NCBI RefSeq assembly: GCF_030819275.1
Contig: NZ_JAUTBL010000002.1
Location: 312,501-376,500, forward strand
From: Agrobacterium larrymoorei
GTDB taxonomy: Bacteria > Pseudomonadota > Alphaproteobacteria > Rhizobiales > Rhizobiaceae
Length of the DNA stretch: 64,000 nucleotides
Reading direction: 5' to 3'
Positions within the stretch are counted from its first letter, which is position 1. Every line of letters starts with the position of its first letter. Both the position numbers and the translations under genes were made by a program. Below, piece by piece: positions 17,084 to 25,550 of this stretch. Under the pieces are notes generated by a model. That model was given only the letters and a program-made list of their open reading frames with translations. It did no database searches and was not told the origin of the DNA.

Positions 17084-18775
17084 ATGGTTTCAGACACCGC
17101 CAGTCACACACCGATGAAGGCCAGACCGCGATTCCATGCGAATGTCTGGTGGCTGGTGGCATCGGCGGTGATTGCAGGTCTCGCCCTTCTGCCTGTCGCG
17201 GCCTTGGTGACGGAAGCCGTACAGGGCTCGGCGGGGCTGTGGGCGCATCTTCGCGACACGGTGCTGGCAACGGCTCTGCCGGACACGCTGATTTTGCTTC
17301 TCGGCGTCGGGATCCTCGCCGGTGTGCTGGGGACCGCGTCAGCCTGGCTCGTGGCAGCGCATGATTTTCCAGGGCGCGGCATTCTCGAATGGGCGCTGCT
17401 CCTGCCGCTCGCCATGCCCACCTACATCATGGCTTACGCCTATCTCGATATTCTCCACCCGCTCGGTCCCGTCCAAGGGGCCGTGCGCTGGCTGCTTGGC
17501 TATTCCAGCCCGCGCGAGTTTCGCCTGCCCGATATCCGCAACATGACCGGGTGCATTCTGCTGCTCGGCTTCGTGCTCTATCCTTATGTTTATATCCCCG
17601 TGCGGGCCATGTTCCTGACCCAGGCTGGCAATCTGCTCGAGGCGGCGCGGCTTCTCGGCACCTCTCGCAGATCGCTCTTTCTGCGGGTTGCCGTACCCTT
17701 GTCACGCCCGGCAATCGCCGTCGGCATCAGCCTGACATTGATGGAAGCGCTGAACGATATCGGCGCCTCGGAATTTCTTGGCGTTCGCACCCTGACGGTG
17801 TCGATCTACACCACTTGGGTGACGAAGTCGGATCTGCCAGGAGCGGCGCAGATTGCGCTGTGCATGCTGGTGCTGGTCGTTGCCCTCGTGGCGCTGGAGC
17901 GCTGGGCGCGGCGCAGGCAGCGCTACTCGCTCTCCGCGCAGAAAAGCCGAACGCTCGAACCACTCCGGATAAAGGGCGCCTGGGGTTGGCTTGCTTTTGC
18001 GCTCGGCAGCCTGCCGATCCTGATCGGCTTCGCTGGCCCCGCACTCTATCTGATCACGCAAGCCTGGAAGCGCTATCAGTTCAGCGGTGTTTCCACGCGC
18101 TTCCTTTCTGAAGCCGTAAACACGATCGTCTTTGCCGGGCTTGCCACCCTTGTCACCTTGCTTCTTGGGCTTGTCGTTGCTTATGCCCTGCGCATCGTGC
18201 CGGGCAGGGCGTCCTTGTGGTGCTTCCGGCTGGCGACGGTGGGCTATGCTGCGCCCGGGACTGTGATCGCCATCGGCGTGCTGATCGCCCTTGGCGGCTT
18301 CGACAGATTCCTCGATCAAACCATGCAAAGCTGGTTTGGTATTTCCACCGGGCTTCTATTTATCGGCAGCGGCGCGGCACTGATTTTTGCCTACACAACG
18401 CGCTTCCTGACAATTGCGGCGGGGGGCGTCGATGCCGGCTTGAGCCGCATTCCTCTTTCCTTCGACCACGCGTCGCGCACCCTGGGGCGTGCGCCCGGTG
18501 CAACCTTCCGCCACGTGCACTTGCCCCTGTCAAAAGCTGCCATGGCGGCCGCCGGTTTGCTGGTCTTTGTCGATTGCGTCAAGGAACTGCCGGCGACGCT
18601 GCTGCTACGGCCAATGAATTTCGAGACCTTCTCTACGCAGCTTTATGGCGAAGCGGCGAGGGGTACTTATGAAGAAGCCTCGATTGCGGCGCTCGCCATT
18701 GTGGTGATCGGCATTCTGCCCGTCATCCTTTTGGCGCGTGTCGGCAAGCCGAAGACGGCGTCACACGCGATCTGA
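17084..18775 (+). CDS. fbpB: Iron(III) ABC transporter permease (fused double-domain)
   Basis: 563 residues with about twelve membrane segments arranged as two homologous halves, as in FbpB/SfuB permeases. EAA loops that contact the ATPase are EAARLLGTSRRSLFLRVAVPLSRPAI in the first half and DHASRTLGRAPGATFRHVHLPLSKAAM in the second (both only partly conserved). It forms the inner-membrane channel for iron with FbpC and FbpA. I use the ATG at 17084; a TTG at 17072 would add four residues. It ends the iron module. Confidence 0.9.
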   Translation: MVSDTASHTPMKARPRFHANVWWLVASAVIAGLALLPVAALVTEAVQGSAGLWAHLRDTVLATALPDTLILLLGVGILAGVLGTASAWLVAAHDFPGRGILEWALLLPLAMPTYIMAYAYLDILHPLGPVQGAVRWLLGYSSPREFRLPDIRNMTGCILLLGFVLYPYVYIPVRAMFLTQAGNLLEAARLLGTSRRSLFLRVAVPLSRPAIAVGISLTLMEALNDIGASEFLGVRTLTVSIYTTWVTKSDLPGAAQIALCMLVLVVALVALERWARRRQRYSLSAQKSRTLEPLRIKGAWGWLAFALGSLPILIGFAGPALYLITQAWKRYQFSGVSTRFLSEAVNTIVFAGLATLVTLLLGLVVAYALRIVPGRASLWCFRLATVGYAAPGTVIAIGVLIALGGFDRFLDQTMQSWFGISTGLLFIGSGAALIFAYTTRFLTIAAGGVDAGLSRIPLSFDHASRTLGRAPGATFRHVHLPLSKAAMAAAGLLVFVDCVKELPATLLLRPMNFETFSTQLYGEAARGTYEEASIAALAIVVIGILPVILLARVGKPKTASHAI

Positions 18776-18885
18776 CATCACCATCTCACGCAAATGCGAA
18801 CACGCCTCCTCGCCCGGCTCGGGAACGATTTTTCCGTGATCGGGTTAATTCGTTATCAACGCACTGAAAAAGAGGAGATGCAATC

Positions 18886-19278
18886 ATGCTTCACCATGAA
18901 CCCCGTGCCGGCCAGGACCCCTATGTCCAGGACACCCCAAGCTTCATCGCCAGCGACAAGGTCGAAGGCACGAACGTCTATGGCGCCGACGGTAAGAAGA
19001 TTGGCTCGATCGAACGGATCATTCTCGAAAAGCGCGGCGGCCGTGTCGCCTACGCCGTCTTGAGCTTCGGCGGCTTCCTCGGCATCGGTGATGAATATTA
19101 TCCTCTGCCCTGGGAAAAGCTTCATTACGACGAAGAACTTGATGGCTACCGCGTCGATTTGACCAAGGAACAGATTGAAAACGCGCCGCGTTTTGCTGAA
19201 CGAGAAGACGAGAGCTGGTACGGCCGCGAAGACCGCAAGGTCTACGACTATTACGGCGTTCCTCCATATTGGATGTAA
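18886..19278 (+). CDS. PRC-barrel domain protein
   Basis: A 130-residue soluble protein. The PRC-barrel lies at about residues 20-95 (SDKVEGTNVYGADGKKIGSIERI; AYAVLSFGGFLGIGDEYYPLPW), followed by an acidic tail ending DYYGVPPYWM. GAGGAG precedes the ATG. PRC-barrel proteins of this stand-alone type are common in rhizobia, often stress-linked, without an assigned biochemical role. It is flanked by its own terminator, so it is probably monocistronic. Confidence 0.8.
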   Translation: MLHHEPRAGQDPYVQDTPSFIASDKVEGTNVYGADGKKIGSIERIILEKRGGRVAYAVLSFGGFLGIGDEYYPLPWEKLHYDEELDGYRVDLTKEQIENAPRFAEREDESWYGREDRKVYDYYGVPPYWM

Positions 19279-19293
19279 GAAAAAGATGAGATG

Positions 19294-19324
19294 GAAAACG
19301 GCTCCGAAAGGGGCCGTTTCTCTG
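19294..19324 (+). terminator. Intrinsic terminator after the PRC-barrel gene
   Basis: AAACGGCTCC pairs with GGGGCCGTTT (one G-T pair) around a GAAA loop, followed by CTCTGTG, a weak T tract. Confidence 0.6.
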
Positions 19325-19492
19325 TGACGTTGAGGACAAGGATACTGTAGTGAGTTGGTACCGTGCTGTCACTCAAGGGTTGGTCAGACGGCAGAAGAGA
19401 AGCTTTTCGCCACGCGCCAGCACCCCTGTCCTCGACTTAATCAAAGGACGGCAACACGAAAATTATGAGATGTTCGACAGCGTAAAGGCCGC

Positions 19493-19738
19493 TCAGTGCG
19501 GCCTTCCTGTCTTTGCCTCCGAGATTGCATCTTCAAAGCAACGACGCGCCTCTTCGGGCGTTTTACGTCCATCGAGCGCGGCGCGGCAAGCGCTTCTAGC
19601 GCGCACGAACATCAGTCCCCGCGCGTGCGGCCAATTTTCGGTCAGTAGCGTCAGCGCATCGAATGGGCCAGAAATCACGTTCTGGCTATTCTTGTCGAAG
19701 CTCACTTCGACAGGTTCTGTCCATACAGTCTGCTTCAT
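19493..19738 (-). CDS. DUF982 family protein
   Basis: An 81-residue protein. It has the DUF982 layout: an N-terminal strand VWTEPVEVSF, then ISGPFDALTLLTENWPHARGL, and a C-terminal helix pair with RSACRAALDGRKTPEEARRCFEDAI. The start is MKQTVW, 7 bases after GGGAGG on the minus strand. DUF982 proteins are small, often multi-copy in Rhizobiales genomes and functionally unknown. The stop codon lies in the loop of a GGCCGC hairpin (19485-19505). Confidence 0.75.
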   Translation of the reverse strand: MKQTVWTEPVEVSFDKNSQNVISGPFDALTLLTENWPHARGLMFVRARSACRAALDGRKTPEEARRCFEDAISEAKTGRPH

Positions 19739-19841
19739 TGAACACCTCCCTAACAACCTAACCAAACGCGTCATGCATTGGCGTGGTTCCCGTTAGGGAG
19801 ATTATTCCGGTGATCCCGATTTTACAACCGGGAGATTAGCC

Positions 19842-19916
19842 TCAGCGGAAGCCGAAGAACGACAGGATCGCGAGAACGATGACCACCAGGCCGACGATAT
19901 AGATGATCTGATTCAT
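19842..19916 (-). CDS. 24-residue single-pass membrane microprotein
   Basis: A short gene starting ATG at 19916-19914 and ending TGA at 19844-19842. GGAGG on the minus strand lies 7 bases before the start. The product begins MNQIIYIVGLVVIVLAIL and ends SFFGFR: one hydrophobic helix with a short basic end. Very similar tiny hydrophobic proteins are found in many Rhizobiaceae, to my knowledge without a function. The strong ribosome site and clean helix argue for a real gene. Confidence 0.6.
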   Translation of the reverse strand: MNQIIYIVGLVVIVLAILSFFGFR

Positions 19917-20043
19917 GGATGATCCTCCGCTGGGAGCCGGCGGCGCCGGCGCTTGAAATCTTTCACCATAACGTGAGGAAAGACCGCAAGTTCCCGAAGA
20001 AGGCATATTTTCGGTTGTGGACCAGCAAATCGCGTGCGTTGCT

Positions 20044-21258
20044 TTACGTCTTCAGCGTGAATTGAACGACGTCGATACGCCCGCCTCTAAAGCCTGCCGC
20101 GCAGTAATGCAGATAATACTGCCACATGCGGCGGAAGCGTTCGTCGAAGCCCATGGGTTCGATCCGTTCCCAATTGGCAATGAAAGCACGGTCCCAAAGC
20201 ATCAGCGTCCGGTCATAGTCTTGGCCGAAGCGCAGTTCGTCGGTCACCGAAACGCCTTCGCGTGCCGCCGCCTGGCGGAAAGCAGTGATGGAGGGCAGCA
20301 TGCCGCCGGGGAAGATGTAGGTCTGGATGAAATCGGCGTTGCGGCGGTACTGGTCGAAGTAAGGCTCATCGATGGTAATGACCTGTACGACGGCCTTGCC
20401 CCCACGCGCCAGCAGCTCCTGAACCCGTTTGAAGTAAACCGGCCAGTTCTCTTCACCCACGGCTTCGAACATTTCGATGGAGACGATCTTGGAGTAGGTG
20501 CCCTGGCAATCTCGGTAGTCCTCCAGGCGGATGTCGCTGCGCTCGGACAAGCCTGCCTTGGCAAGCCGGTTGCGGGCATAGGCGGCCTGCTCCTGAGAGA
20601 GCGTCAGACCGGTGACGCGGCAGCCGGTTTTCGCCATGGCATATTCGGCAAAGCCGCCCCAACCGCAGCCGATCTCCAGCACGTGATCGTCAGGCCCGAT
20701 CTGCAACTCTTCAACGATCCGGTCATATTTGGCGTTCTGCGCTTCGGCCAGACTCTGTCCGGGTTTGGTAAAGAGTGCGGAAGAGTAGGTCATGGTCTCA
20801 TCGAGCCATGCGCCATAGAAGCGATTGCCGAGATCGTAGTGGAACGCGATGTTGCGGCGGCTTCCGGACTTGGAGTTGCGACGCAGACGGTGCCGCAGAT
20901 AGTCGATTGTTGCGGTGAGGCGTGATGGCTGCGAGAGCGACAGCCAGTTGTGCTCATTGGCGAGTGCCAGTTCCAGAAGTGCAGAGATATCGGGGCTGTC
21001 CCAGTCACCATCCATATAGGCGCGGGCAAAGCCCATATCGCCACCAGTCACCAGGCGTCGAACCAGCCGGCCCCGGTTCAGCGATATCACACCGTGAGGC
21101 CCGGGTTCCTTGCCTTGCAACACATATTCCTGTCCGCCAGGGAAAACGAGCGTCAGACGTCCATGCGTCAATCCGCTCAGTCTACGGCAGATCATCCTTT
21201 GCCAGAAAGGGGCAGTGTGAAGGAGAAACGGGCGCGTTTCCTGTTCAGCGTGGCTCAT
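20044..21258 (-). CDS. cfa: Cyclopropane-fatty-acyl-phospholipid synthase-family methyltransferase
   Basis: 404 residues. The SAM-binding motif I is VLEIGCGWGGFAEYA, after the family hallmark NIAFHYDLGNRFYGAWLDETMTYS; SIEMFEAVGEENWPVYF and FIQTYIFPGGMLPS are also conserved. It transfers a methyl group from SAM to unsaturated acyl chains in membrane phospholipids. It is the last gene of a minus-strand operon (FAD oxidoreductase, DUF1365, this enzyme) divergent from an ECF sigma/ChrR pair. In Rhodobacter such genes belong to the singlet-oxygen regulon. Some members make methylated or furan fatty acids rather than cyclopropanes, so the exact product is open. Confidence 0.88.
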   Translation of the reverse strand: MSHAEQETRPFLLHTAPFWQRMICRRLSGLTHGRLTLVFPGGQEYVLQGKEPGPHGVISLNRGRLVRRLVTGGDMGFARAYMDGDWDSPDISALLELALANEHNWLSLSQPSRLTATIDYLRHRLRRNSKSGSRRNIAFHYDLGNRFYGAWLDETMTYSSALFTKPGQSLAEAQNAKYDRIVEELQIGPDDHVLEIGCGWGGFAEYAMAKTGCRVTGLTLSQEQAAYARNRLAKAGLSERSDIRLEDYRDCQGTYSKIVSIEMFEAVGEENWPVYFKRVQELLARGGKAVVQVITIDEPYFDQYRRNADFIQTYIFPGGMLPSITAFRQAAAREGVSVTDELRFGQDYDRTLMLWDRAFIANWERIEPMGFDERFRRMWQYYLHYCAAGFRGGRIDVVQFTLKT

Positions 21259-21261
21259 TGT

Positions 21262-22071
21262 TCATGCCTCCCATGATTGCGGCGTTTTGGCGGGGACGGA
21301 GCTCGCAATGCGGCTCTCGGCGGCCTTGTGGCGATAAAGTGGATTGCCCTTGACCCAAAGGATAAGGGCTTCCCAGTGGATGGCGCCCATGATCTTCAGC
21401 GTCATCAGCGGATGGGACAGAAAACACCTGGCAAGCGCGCCATCCGTCAAAGGACGGCGCTTACCGGTGAAGGAGGCGAACAGCAGCTCGCCCTCGGCAT
21501 CACGCTCGTTAATGGCGACGCGCACCGTCTCCTCAGGCGGATCGATGCGGAAATCGTAAGTGCACTCCATCGGCACGAACGGCGACACATACATTTCCTT
21601 GTCGCAGGCGTGCCGGACAGTTCCGCCATCGGCTTGCGGCGTGGGAATGATATAGGTGTGGCGCTCGTGGAACGTGTTGCAGACCTCATAGAGAATGGCG
21701 ACCAGCCGGTCGTTCTCACGCCGGTCACGGCAGAAATAGACTGTCAGCGGATTGAAGACATAGCCAAAGATGCGCGGATAGCAGAGCATCTCGATGCGGA
21801 GATCTTCGAGCGGCATATCGATGTCGCCCTCGCTAAGCCGCGCGCGACACCAATCCTTCAGCGCGCCCTTTTCGCCGATGCCGTGATCCTTGTCGTGGAA
21901 ACTGAAAATCGAAAACCGGTTATGGGCAAAGAGCCGCATCTTGGCGTCGACCAGCGGCAACTCATCCAGGTCCAGAAGCAGCGAAAAAACGCGGTAACGA
22001 AGCTTATGCGCGCGCGGGCGGTGGCGCGCATGCACGACGTTCCCTGCGTAGATCGCGGAGCGCAACGTCAT
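21262..22071 (-). CDS. DUF1365 family protein
   Basis: 269 residues. The opening MTLRSAIYAGNVVHARHRPRAHKLRYRVF and the segments FGYVFNPLTVYFCRD and VHARHRP are typical of DUF1365. Its ATG shares one base with the stop of the FAD oxidoreductase (TGATG at 22073-22069), and it ends 3 bp before the CFA synthase gene: a tight operon and probable translational coupling. DUF1365 proteins nearly always accompany this oxidoreductase and CFA-type enzyme. A role in membrane-lipid modification is inferred from that linkage; the reaction is unknown. Confidence 0.85.
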   Translation of the reverse strand: MTLRSAIYAGNVVHARHRPRAHKLRYRVFSLLLDLDELPLVDAKMRLFAHNRFSIFSFHDKDHGIGEKGALKDWCRARLSEGDIDMPLEDLRIEMLCYPRIFGYVFNPLTVYFCRDRRENDRLVAILYEVCNTFHERHTYIIPTPQADGGTVRHACDKEMYVSPFVPMECTYDFRIDPPEETVRVAINERDAEGELLFASFTGKRRPLTDGALARCFLSHPLMTLKIMGAIHWEALILWVKGNPLYRHKAAESRIASSVPAKTPQSWEA

Positions 22072-23453
22072 CAGACGTGCTCCTCGATCGTCGAGAGGAA
22101 GATGCGGCTGGATTCGTTTTCCACCGTCCAAGGTCGCTTCACGCCGCTCAGCGCTTCCGCCACCGCAAGCCCGGACTGGATGCCGTCCTCATGGAAGCCG
22201 CTGCCGAAATGTGCGCCGCAAAACCAGGTATTGCGACGGCCCTGCAGCGACCACAGCTTCTTCTGTGCTGCCATTGCCTTCGCATCGAAAAGCGGATGGG
22301 CATAATCGAAGCTCTGGATCACCTTGGCCGGATCGACCGCACGCGATGGGTTGAGCGTGACGAAGAGCGGCGTTGCGGGATCGATCGGCTGAAGTTTGTT
22401 CATCCAATAGGTGACGCAAAGCGCTTCCGTGCCGCGAGATCCCGGCTCGCTGAGATAATTCCAGCTGGACCACACCGCCTTGCGTTTCGGCATCAATAGC
22501 TCATCGCTGTGAAGGACTGCCGTGTTGCTCGTATAGTCGAATGCGCCGAGAAGGGCTTGCTCCTGATCGTCGGCATCGGTGAGAAGCGCAAGGGCATCAT
22601 CCGCATGCGTGGCGATCACCACCTCGTCAAAAACCGAGACATCACCCGCACGATCGACAACCGTCACGCCCTCTTGAATGCGGCGGATACCGGCAACCGG
22701 GCTTGAAAGGCGCACCGTTCCGCGAAATTCGGCAAGCACGCGGGACACATATTCCCGGCTGCCACCCTTGACCGTGCGCCACTGCGGGCGGCCGGAAAGC
22801 TGGACGAGGCCATGATTGACGAAAAAGCGGATGAAGGCGTGCAACGGATAGTCGCGCATGTCGTCGGCGGTCATCGACCAGATAGCCGCCCCCATCGGAA
22901 GCAGATGATCATCGACAAAGCCGGCCGAATAGTTGTTTCGATCGAGATAAGCGCCAAGACTGACGCCCCGCAGGCTCTCGTCGTTCAGAAGATCCGGCGC
23001 AACCTTGTAGAAGCGCATGATGTCACGCACCATTTTCCAGAAGCGCGGGCGAAAGAGATTGGACTTCTGCCCGATCAGCCCGGCAAGGTCGGAGCCGGAA
23101 TATTCAAGCGCTCCACCGCCAAGCGATGCCGCAAAGGACATGTCGGAGGCAGCCGTCTGCACGCCGAGATGCGCGAACAGAGCCACGAGATTGGGATAAT
23201 TCTTCTCGTTATAGACGATGAAGCCGGTATCGACGGCAATGGGAGCTCTGTCCGCACGCTCGACAGTGACCGTGTTGGCATGGCCGCCTAGTCGATGGTC
23301 GCTCTCATAGAGCGTGACGTCGCAGGACTTGTCCAGCAGCCACGCAGCCGAGAGACCTGAGATGCCGGAACCGATAACGGCCACCTTACGCAGTGCCTGT
23401 CTGTCTCTTGACCGTGACGATATATCCATGACTTCCAGGTCCATTTTCTTCAT
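22071..23453 (-). CDS. FAD/NAD(P)-binding oxidoreductase (amine-oxidase type)
   Basis: 460 residues in this reading. The dinucleotide-binding motif VIGSGISGLSAAWLL lies near the N-terminus, followed by the conserved YESDHRLGGHANTV, and near the end NTWFCGAHFGSGFHEDG. This is the flavin-dependent family encoded beside DUF1365 and CFA-type genes. It may introduce or saturate double bonds or oxidise acyl chains; that is inference from linkage. Start is uncertain: ATGs at 23453, 23444 and 23429 are all possible. It is first in the operon and divergent from the sigma factor gene. Confidence 0.82.
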   Translation of the reverse strand: MKKMDLEVMDISSRSRDRQALRKVAVIGSGISGLSAAWLLDKSCDVTLYESDHRLGGHANTVTVERADRAPIAVDTGFIVYNEKNYPNLVALFAHLGVQTAASDMSFAASLGGGALEYSGSDLAGLIGQKSNLFRPRFWKMVRDIMRFYKVAPDLLNDESLRGVSLGAYLDRNNYSAGFVDDHLLPMGAAIWSMTADDMRDYPLHAFIRFFVNHGLVQLSGRPQWRTVKGGSREYVSRVLAEFRGTVRLSSPVAGIRRIQEGVTVVDRAGDVSVFDEVVIATHADDALALLTDADDQEQALLGAFDYTSNTAVLHSDELLMPKRKAVWSSWNYLSEPGSRGTEALCVTYWMNKLQPIDPATPLFVTLNPSRAVDPAKVIQSFDYAHPLFDAKAMAAQKKLWSLQGRRNTWFCGAHFGSGFHEDGIQSGLAVAEALSGVKRPWTVENESSRIFLSTIEEHV

Positions 23454-23525
23454 GTCGAACGTTACGCAAGGCAGTGACCAATGGATTTCCGAAGTGTTAA
23501 ATTTTGTCTTCTCCCATACCGTGAG

Positions 23526-23555
23526 TGATCCACCGAAATAGACCTGCCGTAGTCG
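23526..23555 (+). promoter_or_regulatory. Candidate ECF (RpoE/ChrR-type) promoter
   Basis: TGATCC (23526-23531), an 18-bp spacer and TAGTCG (23550-23555) lie upstream of the sigma factor gene. TGATC(C) is the -35 element known from Rhodobacter RpoE targets; the -10 fits only in its TA. This suggests autoregulation. Confidence 0.4.
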
Positions 23556-23668
23556 CCAGCATGACGATAAATGTTTCCATAGCGGCGGCGCCGTGCCACT
23601 ATATGAGCAACAATAGGAAGAAGCCTGTTGCTCAGAAAATGCGTGGGAGCGAGGTAAAACCTATTCGC

Positions 23669-24238
23669 ATGGGTGAAACGGTCCAGAACAATATCGAGGA
23701 CGAGCTTCCCGGACTGCTAAGAGCAATTGCATCTGAACGCAGTGTGGAGGCCTTCGAAGCTGTATTCCGATACTTCGGACCACGCGTGCGTATCTATATG
23801 TTACGGCAGGTGCGTGATGCGCAGGCCGCTGAGGAACTGATGCAGGAAACAATGATGACGGTCTGGAACAAGGCCGCCCTCTTCGATCCGGCGAGAGGCA
23901 ACGTCTCTGCCTGGATCTTCAGAATTGCCCGTAACCTGAGAATTGATGCGCACCGGCGCGACCGCCGTCCCGAGTTCGATATGAACGATCCGGCCTTCGT
24001 TGCAGACGATGCGCCTGCGGCCGATGCCCAGATGGAAGAGTTGCAGGATGCAGAGCGTTTGCACCGTGCGCTGGCCGACCTTCCGCAGGAGCAGCGGGAC
24101 CTTCTGAAGCGTTCCTTCTTCGAGGAAATGTCTCACAGCGTTATTGCCCAGCAGCTTGGCCTCCCGATCGGAACCGTCAAGTCCCGCATCCGGCTTGCTT
24201 TTGCCAAACTGAGAACAGCTCTGGAGTCGCGCACATGA
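23669..24238 (+). CDS. rpoE: ECF sigma factor, RpoE/ECF11-like
   Basis: About 189 residues from the ATG at 23669. Region 2 reads FGPRVRIYMLRQVRDAQAAEELMQE, then FDPARGNVSAWIFRIARNLRIDAHRR (-10 recognition). Region 4 reads LPQEQRDLLKRSFFEEMSHSVIAQQLGLPIGTVKSRIRLAF (-35 recognition). The next gene overlaps by 4 bp and encodes a ChrR-type anti-sigma, the pairing known from the Rhodobacter singlet-oxygen response. In-frame starts at 23603 and 23639 exist; 23669 gives the usual ECF length. The divergent lipid operon is the obvious target. Confidence 0.85.
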   Translation: MGETVQNNIEDELPGLLRAIASERSVEAFEAVFRYFGPRVRIYMLRQVRDAQAAEELMQETMMTVWNKAALFDPARGNVSAWIFRIARNLRIDAHRRDRRPEFDMNDPAFVADDAPAADAQMEELQDAERLHRALADLPQEQRDLLKRSFFEEMSHSVIAQQLGLPIGTVKSRIRLAFAKLRTALESRT

Positions 24239-24894
24239 GTGTTTGGCACCACATCAGCGATGAATTGCTTCTCGATTACGCCTCGGGCAGTCTGGCGGAA
24301 AGCTGGAGCCTGGCAGTTGCCACCCATCTTGCGCTGTGTCCGGAAAGCCGCAAGCGTTTGCACGCCATGGAGATGACCGCGGGTGCGCTTTTGCGTGATG
24401 CCGGACCTGTTCAGGAAATTTCCGAGGGTCAGTGGAGCGCGATGAAGGCCCGCATGCGGGCCGAGGCCCCCTACGCGCCAGCAAGTGTGGCCGCTTCAGC
24501 CGCCAAACCCTCGGTCCTGCCGGAACCTTTGCGCTCCTACGCGGGTGGAGATGTCGACAAGCTCAAATGGAAGCCGCTCGGCCCCGGCGCCTATCATTTC
24601 CCCATTCCCACCAGGGATGGCGAAGCGCAGGTCCGGTTGCTGAAGATACCCGCTGGTAAGCCTGTTCCTGAACATACCCATGGGGGCCGGGAGTTGACGG
24701 TGGTTCTGGCGGGATGCTTCCGCGATGGCGACGATGTCTTCCGTCGTGGGGATTTTGAAGAGGCGGATGAAGACCTCACCCACCAGCCGATTGCTGGTGA
24801 AGGCGAAGATTGCATTTGCCTGGCTGTCACCGATGCGCCTCTGAAATTCAAGAGCTGGATCGTCAGACTGGTTCAGCCCGTTCTGGGAATTTAA
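24235..24894 (+). CDS. chrR: ChrR-type anti-sigma factor (ZAS plus cupin)
   Basis: 219 residues, with ATG overlapping the sigma stop (ATGA). The N-terminal anti-sigma domain carries H6, H31 and C35 of the HxxxCxxC zinc site, but the fourth ligand is Ser38 (HLALCPES), not Cys. The C-terminal cupin retains its metal ligands H147, H149, E153 and H183 and the C193/C195 pair (DCICLA). In Rhodobacter the anti-sigma domain holds sigma E inactive and the cupin is needed for release by singlet oxygen. The Ser38 change is read directly from codon AGC; its effect is unknown. Confidence 0.88.
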   Translation: MSVWHHISDELLLDYASGSLAESWSLAVATHLALCPESRKRLHAMEMTAGALLRDAGPVQEISEGQWSAMKARMRAEAPYAPASVAASAAKPSVLPEPLRSYAGGDVDKLKWKPLGPGAYHFPIPTRDGEAQVRLLKIPAGKPVPEHTHGGRELTVVLAGCFRDGDDVFRRGDFEEADEDLTHQPIAGEGEDCICLAVTDAPLKFKSWIVRLVQPVLGI

Positions 24895-24922
24895 TGCTCA
24901 TTTATAAGAGGAGGCTTGCCGT

Positions 24923-25321
24923 ATGCAGCTGATCGTCGCCTATGTCGCAACGGCTATCGTCTTCTTCGGACTGGATTTCGTCTGGCTGTCAAAGCTGGCT
25001 GTCGGCTTTTACAAACGCGAAATCGGGCAACTCATGCTGCCAAAGCCAAACTTCGTGGCAGCGGGTATCTTCTATCTCTTTTATATTGCGGGCATCGTCT
25101 ACTTCGCCGTCGCACCATCTTTCACCGGAGGTTCGATCGGTGAGGCGCTGGTCTCCGGTGCGATCTTTGGCTTTCTTGCCTATGGCACTTACGACATGAC
25201 GAACCTGTCCACCCTCAAGGGGTGGACATGGCGCTTATGCGTGGTGGATATCATTTGGGGAACGCTGCTGACGGCCGTCGCCGCAGCAGCGGGTGCGTGG
25301 GCGACGCAGGCTTTTGCCTGA
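24923..25321 (+). CDS. DUF2177 membrane protein
   Basis: 132 residues with four predicted membrane helices. DUF2177 hallmarks are FFGLDFVWLSKLAVGFYKREIG at the start, SGAIFGFLAYGTYDMTNLSTLKGW in the middle and DIIWGTLLTAVAA at the end. GAGGAGG precedes the ATG. It lies 28 bp after chrR, probably in the same transcript. DUF2177 genes recur beside RpoE/ChrR loci, so a membrane role in photooxidative stress is inferred; no biochemical function is known to me. Confidence 0.82.
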   Translation: MQLIVAYVATAIVFFGLDFVWLSKLAVGFYKREIGQLMLPKPNFVAAGIFYLFYIAGIVYFAVAPSFTGGSIGEALVSGAIFGFLAYGTYDMTNLSTLKGWTWRLCVVDIIWGTLLTAVAAAAGAWATQAFA

Positions 25322-25370
25322 TTTTTCTATAGGTTGCAGCGCCTACACCTGTACCATCAGCGGATCAGGA

Positions 25371-25550
25371 TCACTTGCGCAAGATGACCCAGATCGCGTG
25401 GATGATGCCGGGCAGGTAGCCGCACAGTGTGAGCAGAATGTTCAGCCAGAAATGAAGGCCGAGCCCGACCTGCAGGAAAACGCCGACGGGCGGCAGGATG
25501 ATGGCGAGAAGAATACGAATGACGTCCACGATCTGAAATCCCATGTCCAT
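25371..25550 (-). CDS. PMP3/YqaE (UPF0057) small membrane protein
   Basis: A 59-residue protein read on the minus strand, TGA at 25373-25371 and ATG at 25550 (or 25544). The family pattern is clear: VIRILLAIILPPVGVFLQVG, then FWLNILLTLCGYLPGIIHAI, ending WVILRK, giving two membrane helices. PMP3/YqaE proteins are linked to salt and osmotic or membrane-potential stress in yeast, plants and bacteria. It is convergent with DUF2177. No clear ribosome site is visible. Confidence 0.85.
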   Translation of the reverse strand: MDMGFQIVDVIRILLAIILPPVGVFLQVGLGLHFWLNILLTLCGYLPGIIHAIWVILRK

